DNA of 39,953 nt, from assembly GCA_041687075.1 (NCBI GenBank), contig JAWLCO010000022.1:1-39953 (forward strand). The letters run 5' to 3'. How positions within the stretch are numbered: the stretch's first letter is position 1; each line of letters starts with the position of its first letter. This document shows, piece by piece, positions 24,476 through 32,722 of the stretch. The stretch is from ZC4RG25 sp041687075. GTDB lineage: Bacteria; Pseudomonadota; Alphaproteobacteria; Rhizobiales; Hyphomicrobiaceae. Made by a program: the position numbers and the translations under genes. Under the pieces are notes generated by a model. The model was not told the origin of the DNA. It ran no database searches and was given only the letters and a program-made list of their open reading frames with translations.

Positions 24476-25365
24476 GTCCTACGTCTTCTCGATGGGTTGT
24501 GGTTCGTGTAGCTGCCGAGGCGATCGAAAAGAAGCTCGGCTTTGGCAATGGCGTCAACGGCCTCCTGTCCACGCCCCGCCGCGACCAGCGCCGCCAGGCA
24601 TTCGACCACGAGAAAGGCCGGTGTCATCGTTTGGAGGAAGGAAGGCGTTTCGGTCGGCACGACGATCGAGACCGTTGCATGCCGCGCGATGGGAGCCGCG
24701 CGGCTGTCGGTGACCGCGATGACCCGCACGCCACATTCGGCGGCATACGCTACGGCGTCAACCGTCAAGGTTGTATACGGCGCGATCGAGAGCGCCACAA
24801 GCGCATCGGCCGGCGAAAGCTCGCCCAAGGCATCGAGGCCAATGCCGCCCGCCTGGTCGAGCAACCGTGTCGCCTCTCCGATGAGCGACATGAGGTAGGA
24901 GCCGAGGAACATGGGCGCAAAGCCCGAGCGCGCCCCGACCCAGCACACCCGATCGCTGCACTGGATGATGTCTGCGGCCTGGCCCATGGCGGCCAGGGTG
25001 TCTGGCTGGCACAACGTCTTCAGATGCCCGGATACGACAGCCAGTGTATCGGTGATGAGGGCGCTGTCCCCGTCAAGATCGCGGCGCGCGCGCAGCCCTT
25101 CTGCGCGCTCCCGAAACGGAACCGTGCGGGCGCGTACTGCGTCGGTAACGAGCGCCCGCAGATCGCTGAATCCATCGTAGCCCAGCCGCTGGGCCAGCCG
25201 CGTCATGGTTGCCGGAGTGACATTCGCGCGGCGGGCCGCCTCCCGCATGGAGAGAAAGGCGACGTCGTCACGGTGATCAAGAAGCCAGCGCGCGGCGGCC
25301 TGGAGCTGCGGGGGCAGCCCATCGTAGGCCGACAACAAACGGTCCTCGATCGCACTGGACGTCAT
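24472..25365 (-). CDS. MurR/RpiR family transcriptional regulator
   Basis: This 297-residue regulator has an N-terminal RpiR helix-turn-helix domain (residues ~1-77, with REAARRANVTPATMTRLAQ as helix-turn-helix) and a C-terminal SIS domain (~120-265), which normally senses a phosphosugar or related small molecule. The start is set at ATG 25365; an in-frame TTG at 25452 would add 29 residues unlike the fold. No strong Shine-Dalgarno precedes ATG 25365, so expression may be low. It is the first gene of the operon with the aminotransferase and TAXI/TRAP genes, which it probably controls. RpiR members also regulate amino-acid genes, so the effector need not be a sugar. Confidence 0.9.
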   Translation of the reverse strand: MTSSAIEDRLLSAYDGLPPQLQAAARWLLDHRDDVAFLSMREAARRANVTPATMTRLAQRLGYDGFSDLRALVTDAVRARTVPFRERAEGLRARRDLDGDSALITDTLAVVSGHLKTLCQPDTLAAMGQAADIIQCSDRVCWVGARSGFAPMFLGSYLMSLIGEATRLLDQAGGIGLDALGELSPADALVALSIAPYTTLTVDAVAYAAECGVRVIAVTDSRAAPIARHATVSIVVPTETPSFLQTMTPAFLVVECLAALVAAGRGQEAVDAIAKAELLFDRLGSYTNHNPSRRRRT

Positions 25366-25442
25366 GGCGAGACTACACCACGAACCCCGGCCGTCTGCAA
25401 CACTCGTTTCAGATTTGGCTCGCCAGTTCTGATTGTTACATC

Positions 25443-25459
25443 CGTATGTCAACTATACG
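25443..25459. promoter_or_regulatory. Candidate operator dyad in RpiR / TIM-barrel divergent region
   Basis: CGTAT-gtcaact-ATACG is a perfect 5+5 inverted repeat within the 218-bp region between the divergent regulator and TIM-barrel genes. A minus-strand TTGACA (complement of 25447-25452) and a plus-strand TATACG (25454-25459) overlap it, so a protein bound here could affect either promoter. Autoregulation by the RpiR protein is a reasonable guess. Confidence 0.35.
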
Positions 25460-25583
25460 AGCGAGGCATGTCGACCCGGCATTCCCTATGCTTGATTTTG
25501 CCGCTGGTCTGCTTTTCCGGCTGGACCTATGTAAACTTGAAGCCAAGTGATAGCCGGCCAGTCCCGCTCGGGAGCGAAGGTCG

Positions 25584-26279
25584 ATGGACTTCATATTCAT
25601 GCTGACGCACCGGGACTGCACGATCGAAGCCCCGCTCCAGGTGCTCGAGGTGGTCAGGCCCTTGGGGTTGCGTCACATCGGCTTCAAGGACGTCGGCGCC
25701 TCTCAGTACGACCTGGCAAAGCTGACAGAAGCCATTCAGGCCGCGGGAGCGGTTTCGTGCATGGAGGTCGTCTCGACCGATCGGGAGGCCTGCCTCCGCT
25801 CCGCGCGGCTCGCCCGTGATCTGGGCGTCGACCATCTTCTGGGCGGAACGCAAGTCGACGAGATCCTGTCCATCCTCGACGGCAGTCGGACTCGCTACTT
25901 CCCCTTCCCAGGACGGCCAGTCGGGCACCCGACGCGGCTCGCCGGCACGCCGATCGAGATCGAGGCGCAGTGCCGTGCGTTCGCAGAGAAGGGCTGCCCG
26001 GGCGCTGACCTCCTGGCGTATCGCGCGACAGAGGCCGATCCGCTCGCGCTCGTCGCTGCGGCGCGGCGGGGTCTCGGGCCAGGTGGCTATCTGATCGTGG
26101 CCGGGGCGGTAAACGCGCCAGAGCAGATCAGAGCGCTGAAGAGCGCGGGTGCTGATGCATTCACCATCGGCTCCGCGGTTTTCGACCGGACGTTCAAGCC
26201 GGGCGCTCCGTCCATCCTGGATCAGCTGGCAGCCATTCTCGCAGCGTGCGAAGACCTCGATGTCGTTGAAAGCTCTTGA
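25584..26279 (+). CDS. TIM-barrel protein with C-terminal phosphate-binding motif, function unknown
   Basis: This is a 231-residue (beta/alpha)8-barrel protein that I cannot assign to a named enzyme. Alternating strands and helices are easy to see: LRHIGFKDVG, SCMEVVST, GVDHLLGGTQVD and YLIVAGAVNAPEQIRALKSAG. The C-terminal half has the paired glycine loops (VAGAVN and AFTIGSAVFD) that hold a substrate phosphate in NanE-, HisA/HisF- and ThiG-like barrels. Asp36 and Lys35 in the FKDVG strand and Glu61 in MEVV are candidate catalytic residues. ATG 25584 follows GGAGCGAAGG. It precedes, on the same strand, a HAD phosphatase and a GlpD-like dehydrogenase, so an epimerase, isomerase or aldolase acting on a sugar or polyol phosphate is likely. 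Confidence 0.8.
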   Translation: MDFIFMLTHRDCTIEAPLQVLEVVRPLGLRHIGFKDVGASQYDLAKLTEAIQAAGAVSCMEVVSTDREACLRSARLARDLGVDHLLGGTQVDEILSILDGSRTRYFPFPGRPVGHPTRLAGTPIEIEAQCRAFAEKGCPGADLLAYRATEADPLALVAAARRGLGPGGYLIVAGAVNAPEQIRALKSAGADAFTIGSAVFDRTFKPGAPSILDQLAAILAACEDLDVVESS

Positions 26280-26360
26280 CCTTTCATGAGCCAAGCGCCT
26301 TGAAGACGCCGAGCTCATACACTTCCACAACCCCAACTTCGATGAGGAGCCGCGATCTCC

Positions 26361-27158
26361 ATGCGCGCGGTGGCAGAGTTTCCGAGAGAGGCGCGCCGTC
26401 AGGTCCGCGCCGTGCTTACCGATATTGACGATACGCTGACGGAGGAGGGGCGCCTTCCGTCAATCGCCTACAGCGCAATGGCGCGCCTCAAGGCTGCCGG
26501 CCTCGCGGTCGTGCCGGTCACTGGCCGGCCCGCAGGCTGGTGCGATCTCATTGCCCGGCAGTGGCCGGTCGACGGCGTCGTCGGCGAGAACGGCGCGTTC
26601 TATTTCCGCTACGATGATGCACGGCGCGTCATGATCCGCCGCTACGCCAAAAGCTCCGAAGAGCGGCAGCAGGACCAGCGCAAGCTCGACGCCATCCGAG
26701 AGGCCGTTCTGGCCGAAGTACCCGGCGCTGCTGTCGCGGCCGACCAAAGCTACCGCGAGGCCGATCTCGCCATCGATTTCTGCGAGGACGTACCGCCGCT
26801 GGCGCAGGAAAGCGTTGCGCGGATCGTTTCGATCTTCGAGCGGTTCGGCGCAACGGCCAAGGTATCCTCGATACACGTGAACGGCTGGTTCGGCACCTAC
26901 GACAAGTTGACGACGAGTTGCCGTTTCCTCCGTGAGGAGCTTGACCTCGATGCCGAGGCGGCAGCCGAGACGATCGTCTTTGTCGGCGACAGTCCGAACG
27001 ATGCGCCGATGTTCGGGTTCTTTCCGAACGCGGTCGGCGTCGCCAACGTGCTGAGATTCAAGGACGCGTTGAGCGCCGCACCCCGCTGGGTAACATCACA
27101 GCCTTCGGCCCGTGGATTTGCTGAGCTGGCCGACCTTCTGCTGGAGGTGCGGGGATGA
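26361..27158 (+). CDS. HAD superfamily (IIB, Cof/SPP-like) hydrolase
   Basis: This is a phosphatase-type HAD protein (265 aa). The nucleophile and acid/base aspartates are Asp21 and Asp23 in LTDIDDTLTEEG, followed by VVPVTGRPAGW (motif II Thr). The C2B cap occupies about residues 85-185, and the C-terminal Mg-binding motif is FVGDSPNDAPMF. Family members remove phosphate from sugar phosphates, including sucrose-, mannosylglycerate- and trehalose-phosphates. GAGGAG at 26344-26349 precedes ATG 26361. The stop overlaps the start of the next gene (ATGA), so it is translationally coupled to the GlpD-like dehydrogenase. A shared pathway on a glycerol- or polyol-phosphate is inferred; the substrate is unknown. 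Confidence 0.88.
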   Translation: MRAVAEFPREARRQVRAVLTDIDDTLTEEGRLPSIAYSAMARLKAAGLAVVPVTGRPAGWCDLIARQWPVDGVVGENGAFYFRYDDARRVMIRRYAKSSEERQQDQRKLDAIREAVLAEVPGAAVAADQSYREADLAIDFCEDVPPLAQESVARIVSIFERFGATAKVSSIHVNGWFGTYDKLTTSCRFLREELDLDAEAAAETIVFVGDSPNDAPMFGFFPNAVGVANVLRFKDALSAAPRWVTSQPSARGFAELADLLLEVRG

Positions 27159-28699
27159 CCCTCGATGCTGCAGCCCCGGCGCAGTCGTTCGATCTGGCGA
27201 TCATCGGTGGCGGCATCAACGGATGCGGGATTGCGCGAGACGCAGCGGGGCGCGGGCTCCGCGTGGCGCTGTTCGAGAAGGACGACCTGGCGAGCGGTAC
27301 GTCGAGCGCCTCGACCAAGCTCATCCACGGCGGCCTGCGCTATCTGGAGCATTACGAATTTCGCCTCGTGCGGGAGGCGCTGATCGAGCGCGAGGTGCTG
27401 TGGGCACTTGCACCGCACATCATCCGGCCGATGCGCTTCGTGCTGCCGCATCACCCGGCGATGCGGCCGGCATGGTTCCTGCGGCTGGGCCTCTTCGTCT
27501 ACGACCACCTCGGCGGACGCAAAGCGCTGCCCGGCACGCGAACGCTCTCGCTGACCGATGATCCTGCCGGCGCGCCATTGAAGCCCGGTCTTTTCACCCG
27601 CGCGTTCGAGTACTCCGACTGCTGGGTGGACGATGCCCGGCTCGTTGCCCTGAATGCGCGCGATGCGGCCGATCGCGGTGCGGTCATCCGCACCCGATGC
27701 ATCGTCGAGAAGGCAGATCGACGGGCGGACAGATGGACTATCACCGCCAAAGACCGGCGGACTGGCAGAGCCGAGATCATGGAGGCGCGCGCACTTGTCA
27801 ACGCGGCCGGCCCATGGGTCGATCTCGTCAATGAGCATCTGAATCCGCGTGCGGCTCGGCCCCGCGTCCGGCTCGTGCGCGGCGCCCACATCGTCGTGCC
27901 GCGGCTGTTCGATCATGATCGCGCCTACATCCTCCAGAATGCCGACAAGCGGATCGTCTTCGCCATCCCGTACGAGGACCAGTTCACACTGATCGGCACC
28001 ACCGATTGCGACCACACCGGCAGCATCGAAGACGTCGGCGCCTCGGCCGAGGAGATCGCCTACCTCTGCAAGTCCATCTCCGCCTATTTCGCCAAGCCGG
28101 TTCGGCCGGGCGACGTGGTCTGGAGTTACGCAGGCGTGCGCCCACTGGTCGACGATGGCGCGGAAGCAGCGCAGGCGGCGACGCGCGATTATCGTCTGGA
28201 GATCGAGGCAGACGGCGGAGCACCACTCCTTTCCGTGCTCGGCGGCAAGATCACCACGTACAGGCGGCTTGCAGAAGAGGCCCTGGCGTTGCTCGGCCCG
28301 CATCTGCCGGGGCTCGAGGGACGCGAATGGACGCGCACGGCGGCGCTCCCCGGCGGCGACTTTCCGGTCGACGGCCTGCCAGAGCTGGTCTCGTCACTGG
28401 CGGCCCGGCACCCGGGTTTCGATAGACCATATCTCGAACGGCTGGCTCAAGCGTACGGCACCCGCGCCCAACGTATCCTCGGCGACGCCCGCACGCCGGA
28501 TAATCTCGGGCAAGACTTCGGCGGCGGGCTTCGCGAAGCCGAAGTGCGCTATCTCATGCGCGAGGAATGGGCGGAAACGGCGGCCGATATCATCTGGCGC
28601 CGGTCAAAGCTGGGGCTTCGGATGAACCCGGAGCAGATCGCCCGTCTCGACGAATGGCTCGCCAGGATGCCTGCGGGGGCAGAAAGTCTCCCCCGCTAG
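27155..28699 (+). CDS. glpD: Glycerol-3-phosphate dehydrogenase (FAD-dependent, GlpD type)
   Basis: This is a 514-residue flavoprotein oxidising sn-glycerol 3-phosphate to dihydroxyacetone phosphate and passing electrons to the quinone pool at the inner membrane. The FAD motif IIGGGINGCGIARDAAGRG is at residues 16-34. The GlpD signature follows in GTSSASTKLIHGGLRYLE at 48-65, and the C-terminal FAD/substrate region has YAGVRPLV and LSVLGGKITTYRRLAEE. The C-terminal helical domain contains EVRYLMREEWAETAADII, as in GlpD. Length is normal. It overlaps the HAD gene by four bases. No glpK or glpF is present in the window, so it may serve a dedicated polyol-phosphate pathway rather than general glycerol use. 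Confidence 0.93.
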   Translation: MTLDAAAPAQSFDLAIIGGGINGCGIARDAAGRGLRVALFEKDDLASGTSSASTKLIHGGLRYLEHYEFRLVREALIEREVLWALAPHIIRPMRFVLPHHPAMRPAWFLRLGLFVYDHLGGRKALPGTRTLSLTDDPAGAPLKPGLFTRAFEYSDCWVDDARLVALNARDAADRGAVIRTRCIVEKADRRADRWTITAKDRRTGRAEIMEARALVNAAGPWVDLVNEHLNPRAARPRVRLVRGAHIVVPRLFDHDRAYILQNADKRIVFAIPYEDQFTLIGTTDCDHTGSIEDVGASAEEIAYLCKSISAYFAKPVRPGDVVWSYAGVRPLVDDGAEAAQAATRDYRLEIEADGGAPLLSVLGGKITTYRRLAEEALALLGPHLPGLEGREWTRTAALPGGDFPVDGLPELVSSLAARHPGFDRPYLERLAQAYGTRAQRILGDARTPDNLGQDFGGGLREAEVRYLMREEWAETAADIIWRRSKLGLRMNPEQIARLDEWLARMPAGAESLPR

Positions 28700-28704
28700 A
28701 GCAC

Positions 28705-29070
28705 TCAGCCTCTCACGACCCTGCTCTCGGGCTCCGTCCATGTGAAAAGCGGCACGATGATTGCGAAAACGCCCAGTATCACGTGCGGCCAGTAGACGAC
28801 TTCTGCGAACCCGAAGAGCCAGGGCGAAATGACGAGCAGGGCACCGCTAAAGATGTCGATGCCCAAATGCGTTCTTATCGGAATAATCTTCGCAACTGAC
28901 AGCTCGTAGTCGGTCAGCAGGCTCATGCCGATGACAACGATACCCAGAATCGTCGGCACCCATTGCCCGGCACCGCCCGTCGCAAACCCGAACAGGTAGG
29001 GTGCAGCGATCAGAAGCACGCCGAACAGGTAGTCGATCACGGCATGAACCCGGGTCGGGATGACTCGCAT
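28705..29070 (-). CDS. SPW repeat-containing membrane protein
   Basis: This is a small inner-membrane protein (121 aa) with four hydrophobic segments arranged as two similar halves. Each half contains the repeat that names the family: a degenerate APYLFGFA near residue 23 and an exact SPWLFGFA near residue 83. A charged central loop (IPIRTHLGID) separates the halves. The molecular function of SPW proteins is not established. It ends 5 bp from the convergent glpD stop. Upstream, after 165 bp, lies a divergent YciE-like gene, a pairing that hints at stress-related expression. ATG 29068-29070 has a GAAGGG upstream. Confidence 0.85.
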   Translation of the reverse strand: MRVIPTRVHAVIDYLFGVLLIAAPYLFGFATGGAGQWVPTILGIVVIGMSLLTDYELSVAKIIPIRTHLGIDIFSGALLVISPWLFGFAEVVYWPHVILGVFAIIVPLFTWTEPESRVVRG

Positions 29071-29235
29071 GGCCCGCGCCCTTCATTGCTCCTTACAAGG
29101 CAACCTGCGTGCCGACGCTCAGTTCCGGACCGCTATGGCACCATCGGGCAGGCTGCCAGCCGTCGACGCGCCGGAACGCAGGGCCCGGCACGCGGTTCAT
29201 CATGCTGATGCACCGCAGTTTCTGGAGAAGCGACT

Positions 29236-29730
29236 ATGACCGACGTCCGTGACGTTTTTGTCGCCGGCCTGCGCGACGCCTATGCGATGGAGAAGCAGGC
29301 CAAGGACATGATGGACAGCCAGGCCAGCCGGCTTGAGGACTATCCCGAGCTGCAGTCCCGCGCAGCAGAGCACGCCCGCGAGACGGAGATGCAGCTAGAC
29401 CGGCTACGTCAGTGCCTCGAGATGATCGGCGAGTCACCATCTGCTATCAAGGATTTCGGCACCCGGGCAATGGCCACCCTTCAGTCGATGGCGAGTTCGG
29501 CATCGACCGATGAGCCGATCAAGGAAACCCTGAGCGGCTACGCCTTCGAGCATTTCGAGATCGCCTCCTACCGGAGTCTGATCGCCTTCGCCAGGCAGCT
29601 CGGCGAGCAAAGGATGATCCCGCTTTTGGAAGACAGCCTGCGCGAAGAGCAGCAGATGGCAAGCTGGGTCGGCGACCATATCGAGAGCGTGACCGAGCAG
29701 TTCACCAGCCAGGCGAGCGCCAGCGCCTGA
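29236..29730 (+). CDS. YciE/YciF-like ferritin-fold protein (DUF892)
   Basis: This 164-residue cytoplasmic protein matches the DUF892/YciE family, a four-helix ferritin-like bundle induced by stress in enterobacteria. It opens with the family pattern RDVFVAGLRDAYAMEKQA, and has HARETEMQLDRLRQCLE (residues ~51-67) and HFEIASYRSLIAFARQLGE (~107-125). Acidic and His residues at Glu16, Glu52, Glu55, His107 and Glu109 could form a di-metal site, but iron or manganese binding is inferred. GGAGAAG lies just upstream of ATG 29236. It is followed by a good terminator and the convergent aconitase gene. Confidence 0.9.
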   Translation: MTDVRDVFVAGLRDAYAMEKQAKDMMDSQASRLEDYPELQSRAAEHARETEMQLDRLRQCLEMIGESPSAIKDFGTRAMATLQSMASSASTDEPIKETLSGYAFEHFEIASYRSLIAFARQLGEQRMIPLLEDSLREEQQMASWVGDHIESVTEQFTSQASASA

Positions 29731-29736
29731 CAGATC

Positions 29737-29773
29737 AGCGCCGCGCCCGGTTGGGAAGCGGCGCTCGATCCTT
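29737..29773 (+). terminator. Terminator between YciE-like and aconitase genes
   Basis: AGCGCCGC at 29737-29744 and GCGGCGCT at 29758-29765 form a perfect 8-bp GC-rich stem with a 13-base loop. On the plus strand the stem is followed by CGATCCTTTCATTTCTT, a T-rich tail reaching into the aconitase stop. It should terminate the YciE-like transcript seven bases after its stop codon. Confidence 0.65.
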
Positions 29774-32722
29774 TCATTTCTTCGGTTCACCAGGCACGGC
29801 CCGGCCGGCCATGTGGGCCGGCACGTCACTCGCGGGGAAGGACTCGATCGAGCCCTCGTCGGCGTCAACATCATCGGCGGCCACTTTCTGCACACGAACC
29901 TGAGCGGGCATTTTCCCCGCCGCCGGCCTTTCCTCCTTGCCGCTGAGCAGCTGCCGCAGAACGAGCTGCAGGATCCCGCCGTGGCGGTAGTAGAGCACCT
30001 CCTGCGGTGTATCGATGCGCGCGATTGCCTCGAAGGTGTCCTGCGTTCCGTCCTCGCGCTGCACCCGGACGGTCAGGTTGCGGCTGTCCGCAAAACAGTT
30101 CGCGACTCCATCGGTGATCCCCTCGATGGCGAAGGTTTCCTTGCCGGTCAGTTTGAGGCTCCCGATCGACTGGCCCGGCATGAACTGCAGCGGCAGGATA
30201 CCCATGCCAATGAGGTTCGACCGGTGAATGCGCTCGAAGCTTTCGGCGATGACCGCCTTCACACCCTGCAGGTGCGGCCCCTTTGCTGCCCAGTCGCGGC
30301 TCGAGCCGGACCCGTACTCCTTGCCGGCCAGGATGACGAGCGGGGTCCCCTGCTCGACGTATTTCTGCGAGGCCTCGTAGATCGTCATCACCTCGCCGGT
30401 CGGCAGATAGGTCGTGAAGCCTCCCTCCGTACCAGGCGCGAGGCGGTTGCGAATGCGTACGTTCGCGAATGTCCCCCGCACCATCACCTCGTGATTGCCG
30501 CGCCGGGCGCCATAGGAGTTGAATTCCTTGGGCTGTACGCCACGACCAATGAGGTATTGCCCCGCCGGTGAATCGGCACGAATGCTGCCGGCTGGAGAGA
30601 TATGGTCCGTCGTCACACTGTCGCCGAGCAGCGCCAGCACGCGGGCCCCGGTAATCTCCGGCACACTCGCTGGCGCCTCACGCGACATCTCCATGAAGAA
30701 GGGCGGATGCTGGATGTAGGTCGAGTCGGGGTTCCAGTCGTAGAGATCCCCCGTTGGCGCCTGCAGCGACTTCCACTGGTCGTCACCATCGAAGATGCGG
30801 GCATAGTTCTCCCGATACATCTCCGAAGTGATCGCGCTGCTGATGGTTTGCCGGATTTCGTCCTGCGTCGGCCAGATGTCGCGCAGGTACACAGGCTGCC
30901 CGTTGGGGTCGTGCCCGAGCGGCTCCGCCTCCATGTCGATGTCGATCCGCCCCGCTATCGCGAAGGCAACCACAAGCGGCGGCGACATCAGATAGTTGGC
31001 CCGCACCTCCGAGTGGATGCGTCCCTCGAAGTTGCGGTTGCCGGACAGTGCCGAGGCGACGACGAGCCCATTGCGCTGGATGGCGTCCGAAATCTCAGGC
31101 AGCAACGGTCCCGAGTTTCCGATGCAGGTCGTGCAGCCGTAACCCACGAGGTTGAAGCCGAGCGCCTCCAGGAATGGCGTCAGCCCGGCCCGGTCGTAGT
31201 ACTCCGTGACGACCCGCGATCCGGGCGCCAGTGACGTCTTCACCCACGGGCGCCGCTGCATGCCGCGCTCGACGGCCTTTTTCGCGAGCAGACCGGCGGC
31301 CATCATCACCGAGGGGTTGGAGGTGTTCGTGCAGCTCGTGATCGCCGCGATGACCAGCGAGCCGTGGCGCAGTTCCTTGCCGAGGCCGTCTCCCGGGGGC
31401 AGCACCTGAGGCATGTCCTTCGCCGAGCCTTCTCCCCAGACGCCGACCCTGCCGCCGTTGGAGGTCTTGTCCGCAGCGCTTTTCTGCGTGGGCGGTGGCT
31501 CTGGTGGCAACAGGGAGGGCAGCGAATCCTGGAAGGCCTGCTTTGCCATGCGCAGCGGAATACGGTCCTGGGGCCGCCCCGGGCCGGCAATGCTGGGCTC
31601 CACCGTCGAGAGATCGAGCTCCAGCGTGTCCGTGAAGGCGGGTTCCGGGGCGTTGAGGTCGTGAAAGAGCCCCTGTTCCTTCATGTAGGCTTCGACCAGC
31701 GCGACCTGCTCGTCCGATCGGCCCGTGAAGCGCAGGTAGTCCAGCGTCAGCTCGTCGACCGGGAAGATGGAGCAGGTGGAGCCGTACTCCGGCGACATGT
31801 TGCCGATGGTGGCGCGATCCGTGACCGGGACGTTCCGCACGCCGGGGCCGTAGAATTCGACGAACCGTCCCACGACGCCCTTCCGGCGCAGCATCTGGGT
31901 GACCGTCAGCACGAGGTCGGTGGCGGTCGCACCCTCGCGCAGCTCGCCGTGGAGGCGGAAACCGATAACATCGGGAATCAGCATCGAGATCGGCTGGCCA
32001 AGCATCGCCGCCTCGGCTTCGATGCCGCCGACACCCCAGCCGAGCACGCCGAGGCCGTTGACCATCGGCGTATGGGAATCCGTACCGACCAGCGTGTCGG
32101 GGTAGGCCAGCGGCTTTTCCGTTTCTGGAGGCACGTCGCCTTCGCGCGCACCGAATACGACGCGCGCCAGATACTCCATGTTGACCTGGTGGCAGATGCC
32201 GCCATTCGGCGGGCTGACACGGAAGTTGCGGAAGGCCTGCTGCCCCCACTTCAGAAAGGCGTAGCGCTCGCCGTTGCGCTGGTAATCGAGCTCCTGGTTG
32301 ATGCGCATGGCATCCGGGCGGGCGAACGCATCGGCCTGGATCGAATGATCGATGACCAGCTCCAGCGGCTGCAGCGGATTGATCTTTGCCGGATCGCCGC
32401 CGAGCCGGGCCATCGCATCCCGCATCGCTGCGAGATCGACAATGGCGGGAACGCCGGTGAAGTCCTGCATCAGCACGCGGGCCGGGGCAAAGGCGATTTC
32501 CTTCTGGCCATCCGCCTGCGGCTTCCAGCTGGCCAGCGCCTCGATGTCCTCTCTATCGACGGTCGACCCGTCCTCGTTCCGGAGCAGGTTCTCGAGCAGT
32601 ATGCGCAGCGAGTACGGAAGGCGATCGACGTCGAAGCCCTGCTGTCGCAGCTTACCCAGGCTGAAGTAGACATATGTTCTGTCGCCGACGCGAAGCTCGG
32701 AAGCAGTGCGGAAACTGTCCAT
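29774..32722 (-). CDS. acnA: Aconitate hydratase AcnA, enlarged
   Basis: This is the TCA-cycle [4Fe-4S] enzyme interconverting citrate and isocitrate. All three cluster cysteines are present: one in SCTNTSNP and two in GYGCTTCIGNSG. Substrate and catalytic motifs include GTDSHTPMVNGLG near residue 210, EYGSTCSIFPVD near 310 and GSGSSRDWAAKGP near 790. At 982 residues it is about 80-90 longer than typical AcnA. The extra length is a Pro/Gly-rich linker (about residues 415-455, starting LLPPEPPPTQ) just before the cluster-binding part, and a C-terminal tail of ~55 residues. The tail ends with DEGSIESFPASDVPAHM, a motif found in small proteobacterial proteins. AGGAAGGGAG precedes ATG 32722. Confidence 0.94.
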   Translation of the reverse strand: MDSFRTASELRVGDRTYVYFSLGKLRQQGFDVDRLPYSLRILLENLLRNEDGSTVDREDIEALASWKPQADGQKEIAFAPARVLMQDFTGVPAIVDLAAMRDAMARLGGDPAKINPLQPLELVIDHSIQADAFARPDAMRINQELDYQRNGERYAFLKWGQQAFRNFRVSPPNGGICHQVNMEYLARVVFGAREGDVPPETEKPLAYPDTLVGTDSHTPMVNGLGVLGWGVGGIEAEAAMLGQPISMLIPDVIGFRLHGELREGATATDLVLTVTQMLRRKGVVGRFVEFYGPGVRNVPVTDRATIGNMSPEYGSTCSIFPVDELTLDYLRFTGRSDEQVALVEAYMKEQGLFHDLNAPEPAFTDTLELDLSTVEPSIAGPGRPQDRIPLRMAKQAFQDSLPSLLPPEPPPTQKSAADKTSNGGRVGVWGEGSAKDMPQVLPPGDGLGKELRHGSLVIAAITSCTNTSNPSVMMAAGLLAKKAVERGMQRRPWVKTSLAPGSRVVTEYYDRAGLTPFLEALGFNLVGYGCTTCIGNSGPLLPEISDAIQRNGLVVASALSGNRNFEGRIHSEVRANYLMSPPLVVAFAIAGRIDIDMEAEPLGHDPNGQPVYLRDIWPTQDEIRQTISSAITSEMYRENYARIFDGDDQWKSLQAPTGDLYDWNPDSTYIQHPPFFMEMSREAPASVPEITGARVLALLGDSVTTDHISPAGSIRADSPAGQYLIGRGVQPKEFNSYGARRGNHEVMVRGTFANVRIRNRLAPGTEGGFTTYLPTGEVMTIYEASQKYVEQGTPLVILAGKEYGSGSSRDWAAKGPHLQGVKAVIAESFERIHRSNLIGMGILPLQFMPGQSIGSLKLTGKETFAIEGITDGVANCFADSRNLTVRVQREDGTQDTFEAIARIDTPQEVLYYRHGGILQLVLRQLLSGKEERPAAGKMPAQVRVQKVAADDVDADEGSIESFPASDVPAHMAGRAVPGEPKK

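Noticed and set aside
25366..25452. Longer RpiR protein starting at TTG 25452
   Set aside because: The added 29 residues do not match the RpiR N-terminus, and the region contains the dyad and promoter-like elements; ATG 25365 begins the expected fold.
26897..28303. 468-codon open frame antisense to the HAD and GlpD genes
   Set aside because: It spans two well-supported genes on the other strand, shows no domain, and crosses their overlap, which a real gene would be unlikely to do.
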